Counted from the first letter of the stretch, positions 25,601 to 40,621 are shown. The stretch: 64,000 nucleotides of DNA from Phalacrocorax aristotelis (GCF_949628215.1 NC_134276.1:102489799-102553798); one strand, 5' to 3'. The notes: generated by a model not told the origin, from the sequence alone. Program-made: numbers and translations.

Positions 25601-28600
25601 CTACCCAAGCTCCTTATTGCTGTTTTAACTTAACTTACATGGCACAAAGGCAAGAGAAGCTGGCCCAAACTCTAGACAGTTTTTGTGTTGCTTCTATCAA
25701 CACAGGATCTCAGCACCCAAACCCATCTAAATGAGGAGCTACTGGTGAGACACCCTCGTTTGTTGTGAGGCAAGTTTCACACAGACAAGCCAAAAACTAG
25801 GGTAGCAGAGCTGCTAGCGATATCCAGAGTTTAATGCTGTAAGAACCATACCAGAAATCTTTTCTGGTTTCAAGAAAGAAGAGGAAAAACAAGAACAACT
25901 GAGTTCACAAAGCAGGAACCAAACTACACATTCCTATCTAAAAGGTTTTGCCTTTTAAACAATAATCTGACACCGACCATCAGGATTTTACTTATCCACC
26001 TCAGTAAGGGAAATGAGCAGTTTTAGGAGAGAAAGGGCAGCTAACGTAACAGCTTTAATATTTCGTGCACTGCAGTGCACCTGTAGTGCTTCCAACCCTA
26101 GGCTTGAAAATACACTCTTGGAAAGCAACAGGATCTGCCATTCAAATCTTCTCCCACTGTGCCTGCTGTGTGTGGTTAGGTTGCAGAAGCCTCCACGGCG
26201 CTCAGGCAATTATTGCAGGAGAAATCTGTCAGGTCAATGAATAAAAACACTGTTAAGTTTACTGTTGCTACTTGTCTCCCACTTGCATAAAAAATGCTGA
26301 TCCATAAACAGAGCTCTGTTCAAAAGAGACCTTAATTGACTGAGACCTTTAGACAAACAGCTGTATGTCCAGCAGTGGAGTTGTCTGACATAAACTTCTT
26401 AACAACCATGTGCATTTAAGTTCAACATTATTGGGTAAGCTCACTCCTCTACATCCCTCATACCCTCGCATGACACACAAGCTTTTTGTCTCTTTCATAC
26501 ATGCCAACAGATCAGCACATTCCCTGAGTGGCTCCATGTCCAACATGATGTGCAGTTTCTAAACACAATGAAGCCTAAGATCAAGTCCCATGTATTTAAA
26601 AACAAAACAAAACAAAAAGAACAAGAAAAGAAAGCCGCAGATTTCTACATTAAGGATTGTAAAATATAACGCGTTTCTGCAACCTCCCCACTTGTGGACA
26701 TACTTTGAAAACACAAACTAATTGTTGGTTTTGAAAGCTTGTCACTGTAATCCCTCTCATTCTTCCTCTCCAAAAAAGACCATGGTTTATCATAGCTTGC
26801 CTAAACCCATTGACCAAACTATATATAGGCTAGCCCTTGCTAACCATAATATCCACAGACACAGGTTCCTTGGTTTGCCTCAGAGCCAGCCCAGCTGAGG
26901 ACATAGGAAATGGTATTGCCTGGCTCCCAACCCAGGACCCACAACATTTTTTCCTGAACAGCCAGCACTAATTCCAGTACCACAGATGTGGGGAAGCAAA
27001 GATGGGGGAGAGAAAAGGAGAAAATGGAAGCTGGTGCCAGGACATCCATGCTGGAGAGGAGGAAGCGCTAGCAGGAGCACGTAAGCCCTGGTATGTAATT
27101 CTAGCCCTGGTTCCCCCTCCTGTGTGAATAGTCAAGCCAGAGCCCTTTCAGCTGGCTTCACCCTTAGTGAACTTGGTGAACTTTGTTAGTGAACTTGGTT
27201 CACTATCATTTGGCCACAAGTAGTTATCCTGTTCTCAGAAAGGTACAGCCCTACAGACCCGACCAAGCCATGAGAAGAAACAGGAGGTCACTGCAGGCTG
27301 TCTAAGGGCTTTTCTTTGGAAAACTGCCCCTGGAAGAAGTAACTGAAGGACTTGTCTACAGATCAAAATTCCCCACTCCTCTACTCCCACGCTTTTTAAA
27401 ATGAGAGCTGCCCAGAAGAACATGTTAACTACCATGTCAACCCCGTATCTGCCGGGCAAAACAATCACAACAGAAGTACACCACAAAACATACTTTCTGT
27501 GTATCATTGGCTTTCTCCACAGATGAGGATCGCTGCAGCCATGTTTACCACGCATCTGCACCACCAGCAAGACCCCATGGAGCTGCTGCCGATGCTGCAA
27601 GAACTACACACATTGAGATCACTGGGCACCTTTCCACAAAGTGTCTAGTTCAGTTTATTTAAAATTCCACTATTCCCATTAAGTTATACGTAGCCCCAGG
27701 TGTCTCACAAACCACAGCTGAACACCATGACCTAAGTACTTCCTCCATACTTCTGGCTTCTCCCCTTCTCCTCGCCAGCCTTTCAGCTTAGCATGATCAT
27801 CACTGAAGTGATCAGAAAGCTGTTTAACAGCACAGCCTTCTTCAGCATCTCACCAGACTGTGCAGATGGAAATGGACAGGGGTGCACCATCAATTACTGC
27901 CCAGGATCAAAGTCATAAATGCACCATAATAACCAGCGAGTACTGCAACACAGCACCAACAACCTCTTTTTGAGAGGAAGTTATGTACCACCAGTGTGAG
28001 TAAAAAAAACTATAGCATGTTTTTTATCAGTCAGACAGAACTCACACGGCAACCAGAAAGTGTATTAAAAATAGGCGAGCAGGGAATACTGTGACAGCAA
28101 AGCATCTTCTGTTCTACCAGAGGCCAAACAGACATGAGCTCGTCAGCCATGAAGCTGCGAAGAACAGCTTGGAGACAGACCAGAAACATAGCAAGGGCTT
28201 GAAATAAAGCTTTTGTAATGCTGATATCTCCTGAAAATCAAGGAGCGACCCACCCAGTCCTAAAGGGAAGGACAATGCTGTGGCTGGAACTAGAGCCACG
28301 TGAAAGGACTCTGCACCACTGCTCAATTTTCCATCTTGTTAGCTGGCCAGAGGGAGCTTAAGAGAGGACAGAAAGTCAAAAGTATAAAAAACATAACTAG
28401 CTGAAAAAGAAGCCACCAAAGTTCCTCCAAAAAGTCTTTAGAGAGAGGAAAGGAAGAGACTTAGTTTTAGGGCTAGGATGGTACTCAAGCTTTTCTGGCC
28501 ACTTACTCAGTTCAACAGGAAGCATTCAAAGTCAGTGGGCACATCTCCTTAAATTATAAACAGAAAGCAATCCATCATAATTAGCTTGATTATCCCTGCA

Positions 28601-31600
28601 ATGTAGTAACAGTAGGATAAAATTATGTCTGTCTTTGGTCGTTAAACAGTTACAAAAGATTCTGAAATTATTTACTGAGGTGGAAATCAAAGAATGCAAA
28701 ATCTATGTTTACAAGAAAGCTGCAATCCAGAAGCAGCAAAACTAGGGGGAAAAACAACTCCTTACTGTCATTTACTACATACCACTAGAAACTTATTAGT
28801 GAAAATGATAAAAAAAACGCACATACATTTGTGAAGTAGCCAAGATCAACACTGGCATAAGAAAGAAGAGCTTTGCAATAAGAAACCAGGGGAAGCTGGA
28901 AAGAGCCATTTGATTGTCACACCCTGTTTTAGAACACAAGAAGACATAGCAAACAGATGAAAAAATAATCAGCAGATTAAGAATGGACAGCAAAGAAAAA
29001 ATTTCTGCTAATATTAGTGAAAAATTATAGCCAAGCATACAACACAGCTAGTGGCAGGGTTGTTCTTTATCTGGCTAGGGAACAAACTTGAACTCCGGGT
29101 GCAAGATGTAAAGCTGCAATTACTATAAAAGCACAAACAACACAGAGCAGCAGTCCTAAGTAGGGTACAGCCACTGAAGGATATGTACTATTCAGAAAAG
29201 ATCAAAATAAAGATAAAAGCAGTAGATCAAGTAAACAGAAGATGTGGGAGCCGTGCTGCACCCCTGCTAAAAACGGCTGCATGTGACCGACTAGCACGAT
29301 CAGGATGTCCGGAAACTGAGCAACAAAAATGTGAGGACTCTGGACACCTGCCTGGAAGTTCAGACCCGCACAAGGGTGGGGAGGGATCAGTCTAGGGAAA
29401 GCTGGACATAGGACAGCACTAGGTAGGGACAGAGGTTTCTCTAACTACAACAGTACAAGTTTCCCAATACAGAATAAGGAACAAATGGGAGAAATCCAGG
29501 TGCTCCTGAACATGGTAACCTTTTGTATTTCCAGCAAACATTGATTGAACAAAAAGGCGTGATACTATTCTAGAAACAGATTCGGCAAATAGCGAGAAAG
29601 TTATAGCAGGAAAGTCACCAAAAATAAGTTTGGGGGAGTGATCAAAACTGACTCAGTCTGAATTAAATATAACCCCCCACCCTCAAAACAGATCTTTAAT
29701 TAGCATTTTAATGGGGTACTGGTCAAGGAACTAGCAACTTCACTTCATGTAAATATGAATCCCAGGAACTTGGATGCAGAGGAAGCAGCACCTTTTAAAG
29801 TCAAAGTGATGCGAGTACCTCTTCTGTTCCAAAATCCACCTTTCTTCTTCAAAGAACCTAAATTCGACAATATATTTTTTTAACTCAACATTTAAGATCA
29901 AAGGAAATTATTAAAGAAACTGAACTAAAAACCAAGCAATACGAGTGCCCTATAAATACGAAGTCTCAGTTAAATTAACGTATCAGTCTCAACACTGAAC
30001 TTAGCTGAATTTAATTAATTTTATAGAGCTGTTACTCTTGATAATTTCTAAAAAGAATTCTAGAAGGTGTATTGTAAGTCTGAAGTAAACAGCAACAAAA
30101 TCCTCCACGATTCAGGGCCATTTCAAGTGTTTATTACTAGAAACAGTTAACATAAAAATTGGCCACAACTTCAGAATCCATTAAACACCTTCCTTAAAAC
30201 TCCATTTAGAAACTTACCCTCTTCTTCTCACCCACAATAAATTATAATATAGACTGCAGTGTAACACTCCTGGTCAGCTAAAGTCTGCTTATCAGAAATG
30301 TGCTAAGGCCAAGCTTACCAGAAACTAACAGTAAGTTTTGACCCTCTCATGACTTTTAGATGTGAATACATTTCATCAGGTTTACTTTATGTGTTCATTA
30401 AGCTTCAATAATCAAGAGTGGAAAGAAAAATAAATTTTAAAAAAAGAAAAAAAACAACAAAAAACCCAAAAAAACACGGAGGGAGATATTTTCAGACAGC
30501 TTTTGTCCCTGGTCTTTGAAACACATGCAAACACACACGTACGCACTCACACACAATTCCTGTTGTTTCCACATTTGTTGTATATAAGATGAAAAACAGA
30601 AGACATCCCAATGAAGAGAACAAAAAGATAAGACGAAAAGCAGAAAAAGGGGGAGGTGAGAGGAAAAGAAAAATTCTCCCATCTTGTGATACAGAAACTG
30701 GAACTACAGTGAAGAAGCCAATGCTTCTTTCACCTCCTCCTCACTTCGCAATGCTAAACCTCTCCCTGAGCACATTGTGAGGGGACACCTGGTTGCAGTT
30801 TGCCAATTCAAGTCATCAGTTGCTCTCCCCAAAGCAATGAGCTGCTAGTTTTAAGATACTCTGGGACTTACTGACTTCTCAAGCCTTCCCTTTGATTCCT
30901 CAAGCGTTTGGACTACGATTGCCCAACCTCACAAGACCCCGAGATAAGCAAAACGTAAAGCCACACTTAACTGCGCAGCCTAATCAAGAACTGCATTAAG
31001 TCATCCTTAGACAAGTTTAAAAAAGAAATCCAGTGCATGACAGTATTTTTAGATGTATTCAGGATTTTAACCACCACAGAGCAGAAGTTTTGCTCTTTCT
31101 TCCTCTCCTTCTTCCAAAATTACAGCTGACTGTTAGTTTGCTCCTTTCTTGAGAAAGCTGATTATGCCTCCTCTGGATAAGAGGTCTTGTAGTGCAATTT
31201 TACCCATTAAGATACTTAATATTACATAATTCCTATGAAAACAGGCTGTGGATGAAAAAACAACACATAAAAACCAGCACCAGAATTAAGTTGGAACTTA
31301 AGTTTGGAAGCTTACTTCTCAAGAATGTCACCTATACTATCAAATTTCTCAAGACAAGACTAATTTTAAGAATTTTAATTCTGGATAAGATCTCTATTCT
31401 CAAATAAGCTTTGTCTTTCCATCTCCTGCCTCTAACTCAGCCTTGTTTCCATCTCCATACCCTGTGTGTATAGCTCCCCTATTATTTTCTCTCATCACCT
31501 TATTTTAAGCTTTTCTATTCACTCATATATTGAACACCAGCTTGGAAGACTTACAGACACTGACAGAAAGTGTCCAAAAGCAATGGCTGCTATTCCAAAG

Positions 31601-34600
31601 TGTGCTGAAACCCATCATCCCCTTGCCCCAGGTGTTTGACAGGAAAAGGCTGCCTGAATGCAGAGCTAAATGCTGCTTCAGCTGCCTGGCACCTCCATCC
31701 ACCAGCTTCAGTGCAAGTTGGGGAAGGGACACAAATCAAACCACCTTCACACTGCTGCTGTTACCACTTGTTTCCCTGGATGCATCAGGGACAAAGTCAG
31801 TGGTATTAAGAAGCAGAAGGGTTTCGGTGTGTTGGAAACAGTAGACAGCATGTCCAGGGTTCACAACCCAAGTCACCCCCCTGCCATGCGATACTGAGCC
31901 TGGTACTTTTCCCCACGAGCAATAGCTCACTCACAACCCATGCGCAGGCAGCTCTGAACCCACAGAGGTTCTTCCAGTGTAAGTGCTCTGGGCATGTTCA
32001 GCATTTTTCAAAGTAGCTTTCGCATATCTGTAATTGGGGAAAATCTGCACAGCAGCAAAGGCAACAGGCACTGCATGGCTTCCAGAAGACAAACACTAGT
32101 TTGGTTGAGAGATGCAGCTGTGAAGGCCGAATACAATTAATTTTTACGTTCTCTGGGTTGGAGGCGTCCAGCCTCTAAGTGCCAGCAACAGTCCAGTCTT
32201 GGGAGAAATACCTGCAACTTTCCAAAGCATCCATTGTAGCAGTTCGGTGTGCGGATATACTGCAACCAAGTCACCAACACTCCAGACCTAGGGTGTACCA
32301 CTAGCACCATCCAGACTAGTCTACACCACTGAAAAGCTCCCTTCTATGAGAGAAGTCTTTTAGGGGCTAGAGATCTGATTCCTAACATGTAGGTGTCCTA
32401 CCCATCACACACATCCTTACTGCCACAGAACAAAGAAAAGTCAGGACTAAGGAAAAATTGAACATGGTTAGTGAAAAACCTTTCCAAAGAGTGTGTGAGG
32501 ACCATAGCCATAATTTTTAAATCCTCATTTTTGCAGAACTATCTTTGGCTCTGAACCAGAAGAGCATTTAGGGAGGAGGTTGCGCTGTTCTGACCAACTG
32601 GTGTGCACAAGTGAAAGTGAACCTTGTCAATTTCTTGCTCAAATTCTCCTGTATGTTACTGCATATATTCTGGGATACTCAAAGCTAAGTTACAAAACTA
32701 GTTTCATCGTTCAGATAAGTATTAGCAGTTTCTGACAGGTTAAAGGGTTATCAGTATCACAACCATAAAGTCCAATTGTCACCTTATTCCTATCAGGCCA
32801 TGAGCACCTAAATAAAAAAATCTAAAATCACTAAGTACAGCTCGATTAAACATGCTTGCTAGAAAGGCAGGAAGAGATCATGGAGCTGAAACCTCCCGGC
32901 TGGTTCACTTTCCTGGCATGAGAACAAGCAGAGGGCAAACTGGGACAGCCACATCCAAGGAGGGACAGTTCACTTCAGAGCCAATGGGCAAAGAGTACTC
33001 ATTACCATCATCTCCTTGGGTTTTTCCAGTGAACCCTCAAAACAAGTGCTGCTGCAGCATTTATTGAACCTGCCCACAACTTGCTTGGGCCAGGACTCCA
33101 CACCCAGACAAGCATAAAAGTATCAGACATCAGTAAGTTGGAAATTGACAGAGTCTTTCCTAACTAACACAAATGGAACCAGCTGGTGACAAAGAGGCTT
33201 CTTGAGTCTCTCTTAAAAATCAATGAAATGGGAAGCTGTTCGCTGACTAGAAAAAACACTTACTTAACTAACTAGATAACCAATTAATTAACAGCTAACT
33301 AAGAAAAACACAGGAGTCCCACTCCCTCCTGGAAATCACAAATCCAAACCAACTCTGCCAGCTGGAAAGCTCTGCTTATTTTTTATCCCAAATCCAAAGC
33401 TTCCTCTTCAAGTATGTTTTGTACCCATTCCTTCAACCAACCAACAGCTTCCACTTTTCCTTTAAAATACAGCAGCAAAAGAATGCCAATAATAATTTTG
33501 ATGAATGCAGCATTTCCTCTGCAGTTGAAAAATCTGGCTTTAGTGTCCTTCCCACAATTTTTGCCAACATACCCATCTCTAAAAGATGCCAATACCCCGT
33601 CTTTGAAAGGACACCTTCATCCCCAATCCACAGGTGATTAACCACAGGCCTGCCCCCCTCTTTGCTGAACTGTCACTACCAGACAATGAAGAAGTCACAA
33701 TTCACATTGCGCTTTCCATGGCTGTTAGTTCAAATATGTTCTTATGGGGAAAGGATGAGGGGGAGAAGGAAGTGGAAGGCTTGTGTTTGGTCTCCACTTC
33801 CAGACCTGTGTTGGTGTTTTAATCTTTTTGAAATAGAGGTAATGAGAAAGTACCCTTACCTCCCCAAAGGCAACTATCTAAGCACTCATGACCACAAGCT
33901 GTAACTACTTCCTACACAGGAGAAGACAGCATCACATGCATCCTTCTCAGAGCATGACTGCTGGCATGGGCTCCTTGGAGGTCCTGGGCACCAGGACTGA
34001 TTTTTAGATTGCAGTCAGAAATAAACAGAAGACAGGCACTGAGGCATCCAGGCTGAGGTAGTCCCAGAGGGATACCAATGCACAACTGGAGGTTTTTAAG
34101 GACACTCCAGAATGAAGAAGGTGCCTGTCCCACCCAAGAACTGGTTAAGCAGCAGCTGAACAGGGTATTTAAAGAACAAACAAGGAAAAACAATCCATGA
34201 AATTTTGCACGATATCCAACAAGGCTGCTCCACTAAATGAAGGTTCACCCATATTTTGTTTTGCATGCAGGCTGCTGCTCTGCAGGGTGCTTTAGGTGGC
34301 TGCAGCATTCCGAGTTTACAGAAAGATCGGTCCAGCCCACCCCCAGCCCCACCTCCCCACAACACAACTCAGCCTTAAGTTTTGCAGCCAATCTCCACAA
34401 CCATGTTCTGGATGCTTAAGTTCTTCTTGCAGTTTTAAAGAATCTAGGTTTTTTTTCCCCACTTCTCTAAACAAACACCCATGCCCTGCTTCAAAAGGTC
34501 TGCCTTTTAATAATGGGGGCAAAACCAGAAGTATCTTTTATTTTATATATATATGCAACACTTACTACAAGTAAGAATATGATAAGTATGACATAATTAT

Positions 34601-34663
34601 GGACAAGTTCTCCAAAATAGCTTCAAAAATATCTATTCTGGTTTGGGTTTTTTTTCCTCTATT
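22664..34663 (-). other. MRPS6: MRPS6 intron 1, part downstream of SLC5A3
   Basis: Lies between the putative SLC5A3 transcript end and MRPS6 exon 2. It contains the recursive-splice-like site at about 24.76 kb and a 22-bp-period duplication of TTAGTGAACTTGGT at 27164 and 27186. No coding sequence was recognised. Confidence 0.75.
24755..24785 (-). promoter_or_regulatory. Recursive-splice-like site in MRPS6 intron 1
   Basis: The minus strand reads CTGGTTTTGTTCCAG followed directly by GTAAGCTCG. A pyrimidine-rich acceptor is fused to a strong donor with no exon between, at 24764/24765. It lies about 2.1 kb before MRPS6 exon 2, downstream of SLC5A3. This layout is the ratchet-point signature known from long introns. 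Use is inferred. Confidence 0.3.
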
Positions 34664-34669
34664 TTTATT
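34664..34669 (-). terminator. SLC5A3: Candidate distal poly(A) signal of SLC5A3
   Basis: A canonical AATAAA on the minus strand, within GTTTCAATAAAAATAGAGG. It lies at the end of an AT-rich tract downstream of SLC5A3. Usage is inferred from position and from the long UTR known in mammals. Confidence 0.4.
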
Positions 34670-37600
34670 GAAACTTTGTACAGAAGTTTTAAACATTTCC
34701 ATACAATACTTTTAGACAGGACAAAATGCCATGGTAAAGGAATGTAAACTGCAAGAAACACAGTCTGAAGTATCCAAATACTCTCTAATAAGAGTTTTAG
34801 TTTGAAGACTAATGCAGTAGGCAAAATAATATGCATACAGTATACAAAGAACAGTATACACAGGGCCAGCAATGCTAACTATGAAAATTTTGCATCAGAT
34901 TTACTTCAAAGATTTATAGCAATATGATAATTCTATACACTAGACCAAAATTAATTTATCATACATCGTTTCTATGACAAAAAGCTTGTCATTATGGACA
35001 GTAGCAACTTACAATATAATTAAGCTGTATTCATTTCATTAACACTTCTAAATCTATATTCCTACTACAATATTTTTTTTTCAGTATATTGTCTTGTAAG
35101 ATCTTAACAGACCTTTAAATAACACTTTACCAAAGGAGACCTGGATCCATTATAGTGATCTTATCTACATGCCCATTTGGCTTATTTCAAAGAAAACAAG
35201 GGACAAGGAAAAAGACAGGTTTCAAATACTATATGATATAATTTGGTTTTGGTCTGAAATGTATTTTAGTTGAATAGTTAAAAAACAGAACAAAACGAAA
35301 AGGCAGTTCATAACTGGTATTTTATATAAAATCTGCAGAAAAATACAACAGCAACAAAAACCAAAAATACTTCACAGATATCTAAAAAAACATTGTATCA
35401 GAAATACAAGGTAAAGCAGCATCACTTTGACACTGTGCTTTAAAAATAAGAAAATGAATGAAGAGACTGCTCTAGTGATATTAGAAAATTTGCTTTCTTC
35501 TTGAAGAAGACTACTAACATTTTGCACAGCAACTATTTTTATAACCACCTCATTTAAAAACGTGTATTCATAGACACAGAGAATTGTCATATCATTACCA
35601 TTTTTGCTCAAAGTGTCTGACTTTACACAGTGAAACTGATAATGCTAAGTGTCACCAGATGTCACTATACCATGAATTCAGTATTAGAACAGAAGTGAAG
35701 CAAATGCCTTTAAACCAACACCATAAAAGAAATAATAGAAAGTGTTTTGTAAACAAAACAAACCACTTTGCAAAACAAGAGAATTCAGAGATCTCACAGT
35801 GAAATCAGAAATCCTAATTATATATGTTTACATTCTAGGACTACTCTTTACCTTAGGCCAATTAAAGCACATTAAACCATTTAATTATATACAAACATTT
35901 TCTTAAAAAAAAATTTAAAACATTGCACACAGTCTGCTTCTTAACATCACATAACAAGGTTAGTTTTCTTTTTAAAACAATTACATTTAAGGGCACAGAA
36001 CATACAGCATACCAAATTAACAGATGAGTACTTTTGCTTTGCTATACATGCTAAATCCAAAGATTTCCTCAAGAAAGCTAGAGCTTAACGACCTTAACTT
36101 CTTCCACGTATCCTGTTCTCTGAAAGGGAACATGTCCCAACACCTCCTGTATCTTAGGATTTAAAAAAATATATATGTAAAAAAAATAAAGCTGTACGTT
36201 TTGAAGTTGTAAGCATCTTCTGCTTTAACTGTTCACGCAGAGATCCTTTGATGGCTCTGCCCTCTTCACTGTAACCTTGTGGGAAATCCTTTTCCCTACT
36301 CAGTTACAGTGCTCTCATGACTTGCATCAGAAGTCTCATGCTGGCCCTTCTGGGATTAGGGTGGAAAGGGGAACACAGAAGTGGAGAAGTAGAAAATACA
36401 CAAGTGGCATACTGAAGGCCATTTTAATTTCTTAAAATTGCTCACTGTTTCCTTTCAGGTATTAGTAAAAGCTAACATGAAAAATAACAAAAAAAAAAAC
36501 CAAAACTTTGGCAGAGAATAGCATCGAATCATTCATTAAAAAAAATAAATAAGAATAGTCCCCCAGAATGTACTATTAAGCTCTCAAGATGCCTCTTCTT
36601 TTTTTCTTTTTTTTTTTTAAATAAAAGGCTTCTAACAAATTTCTGGGAGAAAATTCAAATATCTTAACAGAAAAATAAGTTAAGGGTAATAACAAAAAAG
36701 GTGTCGTTCCAAAGTAAGTTTTTCAAGACTGTCATTCTAAGCTCAAGGATGTAAATATACCAATTGCTGCAAGACAGAAGCAGATGTCCTCCTAGATCTA
36801 CCCCTGCATGACTAGCTAGTCCCACCGAGGAGGAGGCCAGGCATTAAAATTGATGGAGCCGATTGCCCATTATGGGAAACACTTTTATCATTTTACCAGG
36901 CAAAAGTTGGTGTTTAAACCAAAACATATTAAACTGGGTTAATACCTTTTCCACACAGATCACAATCAGATTAGCAAAGGCATGTTTACGCTATAAAAAA
37001 AAAAACTCAAGAAATTTATTATAATAAGGTCCATAACACAGGGCAAGGTACTTGCTCACCAAGAGACAGTTTGCTTGAAGCCTTAGAAGTTAGGGCTGGT
37101 TGTTGGATCCCCCCCCCCAAGAAAGGCCTTTTATTAAGTGGTTATACGCAGCAAAGAACATTAGCAAGTTCTACGACCGCGAAGACATGAAAACAAAATA
37201 CAGCTGAAGAGGCTGGCATTAGGCAGAGAGTAGCACAGAAACACATTTTTAACTGACTTAAGAGAAAAAGCACTAGAGAAATAATTTGCTTAAAAGCTTC
37301 TTCACAATAACACGACTAAAGATGGGGGCGCAAAGTATTACTTTATTAAGAGCCTGACTGACTGCCGATTACCACTGTGATTAGTGCGGCAACTTGTTAG
37401 TTTAACAAAAGTGAGAATACGTTAATCGGGAGATGAAGTATCTCAGATTCAACAGTCAAAGGCTGCACCATACATTTGCGAAGGATTATGACTCCCTACC
37501 ACAGTCGAAGGATAATTTCACCACGGATCTGACTGTAGTTATACAGCACAGGATACAGGCATCCTGTGTATTAACTCTTTACACAGCATTCTCTTTAAAT

Positions 37601-38425
37601 AGCAAATGACTTGGGGGAAGAGAGAAGGAAAAAAAAAAAAGAGCTGGGAAAAGCCATTACAAGCAAATCAGTCTTCAGGTGACAATTAAAGCCATGCCTT
37701 CAGCTTCATAACCATGTAAGGCACCCTGGGAAAAAAGCAAGCACAGATGAAGCAATGGCAGCCAAGCAAAAGGGTCCCTGAGCTAACCTGGCTTCACAGG
37801 TTAGGTGGCACAGCATTTATTAATATTGAGAGCGAAGAGGACCGGTCTGGAAAACCCAAGTACCAGTCACTAATGGAAAGACATGCCAAGTTACTTAGGG
37901 ACAGTGCCTGGTACATGAGTCTCTCTCCTTATATCAAATTAGGCATATTAGCCAGACCCCATCCATTCCAAGAAAATATTGTTGACTTATCTTTAACCTC
38001 CACAAGCTGTTATTTTCCGTCCCACTAAGATCAAATTTTGCCCTGGATTGCTTTATCCTGCATAGAAACAATTAACTATGTTTTACATGTTTCTTATAGT
38101 ACCGTCCTTCCCAACTCAGCCCACTAACGAATTAACTTGAGATGCGGCTCACATATTTCACATGCTACAATTCTACCATTAAAAAGGACTTAAAATATTT
38201 TTCTGAACGAAGCCAGCCACATAAACAGTAAGATGATCTGTCTCAACACGCTGGTATTAACATCAAGACTCAGATATGGTAACTCTTCTACATATATTGC
38301 AACACCGCTCCTACACTTATTACTGTATTTCCAGTTAGAGTAGTCTACTTTCCAGCAAAAACAACAACTACTAAACGAAGTTGTTTGTTTAGTTTGTTCT
38401 TCAACAAATCTTCTAGTTGAAGATT

Positions 38426-38504
38426 CTCCTGCTCACTGCAGGGGGGTTGGACTAGATGACCTTTATAGGTCCCTTCCAGTCCAAACCATTCTAGGTTTCT
38501 GTGA
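38426..38504 (+). repeat. CR1 LINE 3' tail fragment inside the SLC5A3 3' UTR
   Basis: The plus strand reads GGGGGGTTGGACTAGATGAC, then CTTTATAGGTCCCTTCCAGT, then CCAAACCATTCTAGGTTTCT. This is a typical avian CR1 3' end in sense orientation, ending near the usual ATTCTGTGA-like repeat. It lies antisense to the SLC5A3 transcript. Confidence 0.85.
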
Positions 38505-40621
38505 AAGTGAATAAAGGTGGGACATCTTGGCCTCTGTTTCAAGTCCCAGAATTAATGGAATTCAACTGATTTGAAAACAAAACAAAAATCCCAACAAAAA
38601 TGGAAGCTAATAATTTCATCTGAAAAAATGTACTGTACATCATACTAGTAGAAGCTATTTAGATGGCCTGCAGCTTATGGCTCCACTGTACTGGAAAGCA
38701 AACTTTCTCCAATGGCAGGATTAACCCAAATTTCACCTCTACAGAACTATTTCACCCATAGGTATTGGTTCTTGTTTATATTATTAAATTATACTGGACC
38801 CTTGAATCAATGCTGTTGGATTGTCAGCATGGTCCCTTAGACCATTTCTGGCCCAGCCACTTCACGCTCTCCCAAAGAATTCTCTAGATGAGCTCGGGAA
38901 CAAAGACAACTGGAGGAATTATTTACATGGGAAGGCGGGATATGACCACTCTGTCCTGGAGGGTAAGGGAGTTTAATACTACAAGTGCAGCCTCACACTG
39001 TCAGCTGGCCTCCACGCCCGAAAACGGGCCCTGACTTGGTTTAGTGTAAGGGCAAGGGCACGGGCACCCCAGATGGCAACACGTTCTCCTGCTTTACCAA
39101 GGGGGAAGCAGACTGAGATCTGTGACCTTTCAGTCTGCTGAGCTCCGCAGACTTGCTGCACACACGTCCTCCAAAGCTGTAAACTGTTCATCCCTGCCTC
39201 GGGCATCCATCCTTCGGGAGAAAAGAACCTCAGCATCTCGAGACCTGCTGATCATCTGTGATCGCCTGGGAAAAGTGTCACCTTTTTCTGAAGAATTGTA
39301 AGGGCAGACCTCAATTGCCGACACAGATTATGACTGCACGCTCTCCTTATCTCCCGGCACAGAACCCCTCAGGAGTCATTCCTTAAAAAAAAGAAGGTTT
39401 GACAGGGTGAAAGGGGATGTGGGAGTAGCCATGAGGCAAAAGGACTCTGGAAAATAAGGACCACTTCCTCTTCTTTCCCGCACTTCCCCTTCCTCTTGTC
39501 TTTCCACTTGTTTTTCTCCCCTTACAGACTCAATACGGAGCAGTGGTAGGGCTGCAGAGAATCTCCTACACGTACACAGCAGAGAAGAGTTATTTTTCAT
39601 AGAGCTTGCCAAACTGAAGACATGCAAAGTCTCACACTTCTTTTTCCCATGTGGTAGAATCTATGCACAGGTTTTTCTCTAAAAAGAGGCTAATCCTAAT
39701 TATGCCTAAAGGTTTGGGGACCAAAGGGGCTGAATATACACCATTCTATTTCAATATACTACAAAACCTAAATAAAGAGTATTTCTTTTTTCCCTTTTCC
39801 CCATCTCCTTCATTACCAGTTTGCCAGGTTGGGTTTTTTTTTCTTCTCTGTTTTTAAATATAACAACTTTTCAGTCACAGAATTTACAGTGGATAAAATC
39901 AAAAGACAAAAATTTCCTTACGGAGAAAAAAACAGAAAGCCACTAACAACTATCATGTTTTAAGTGCTACAAGATGAGACAAAATCTCCTGTTCTTGCCA
40001 CAAGAGAAATGAGAAACAAAAAAAACACCAACACCAGAAACAAACCAAAAAAAAACGAACTAGAAGCAGTGAGCAAAATTAAAAAGTGCTAAGTTGGCCA
40101 AGGTAATATGGATATGTTACAAAGAACAACTACACAACAATGTGCGTCACAGCCTTACATTAAAAAAAAAAACCACACCCAAAAAAGCCCAACAAAGTTT
40201 CAACACAGCTTTAATCAAAATCTAAAGATTTTACACATCGGTAAATGATTACTTGTTATCTGCACCCTAATGCTGACTGAGCTCTGTAACTGCCTGATTA
40301 CAAACACAGCCACCTGCCTGCCTTTGGTATAGTTATACATGTATACATGGAAAACAAAAGGTAAGTACTGCAAATGGAGAGGGGGAGGGAAAAGGGAAAA
40401 AAGAAAAAGACACCACAAGACACGTTCTGCCTTCAGCAGAGATAGGACATGTCTCAAATGGTCTCTAAACAGGCTAAAGTTGAGTTGATCTTACAACTAT
40501 AGCGTAAACAACGCCTGGGTTGCAGTTATGTTATTTGAAAAGAAAAACAAAACAAACAATCTCCAGAGACCTGTATCAACTTCTGTATGTTTAGCCATAC
40601 CCTTAAAAGTTCACTACTCAC

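Larger units (their letters stand above)
34664..40621 (-). other. SLC5A3: Probable long SLC5A3 3' UTR with several poly(A) signals
   Basis: Downstream of the SLC5A3 stop the minus strand is AT-rich and non-coding. It carries AATAAA hexamers (TTTATT on the plus strand) at 37816-37821, 37342-37347, 37130-37135, 37015-37020 and 34664-34669. Mammalian SLC5A3 mRNAs have 3' UTRs of many kilobases. The last signal reads GTTTCAATAAAAATAGAGG and would give a UTR of about 6 kb. It contains a small CR1 fragment at about 38.4 kb and several A-rich plus-strand stretches (for example 40010-40060 and 40160-40190) that are U-rich in the transcript. The distal limit is inferred; a shorter UTR ending near 37 kb fits equally well. 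Confidence 0.5.
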
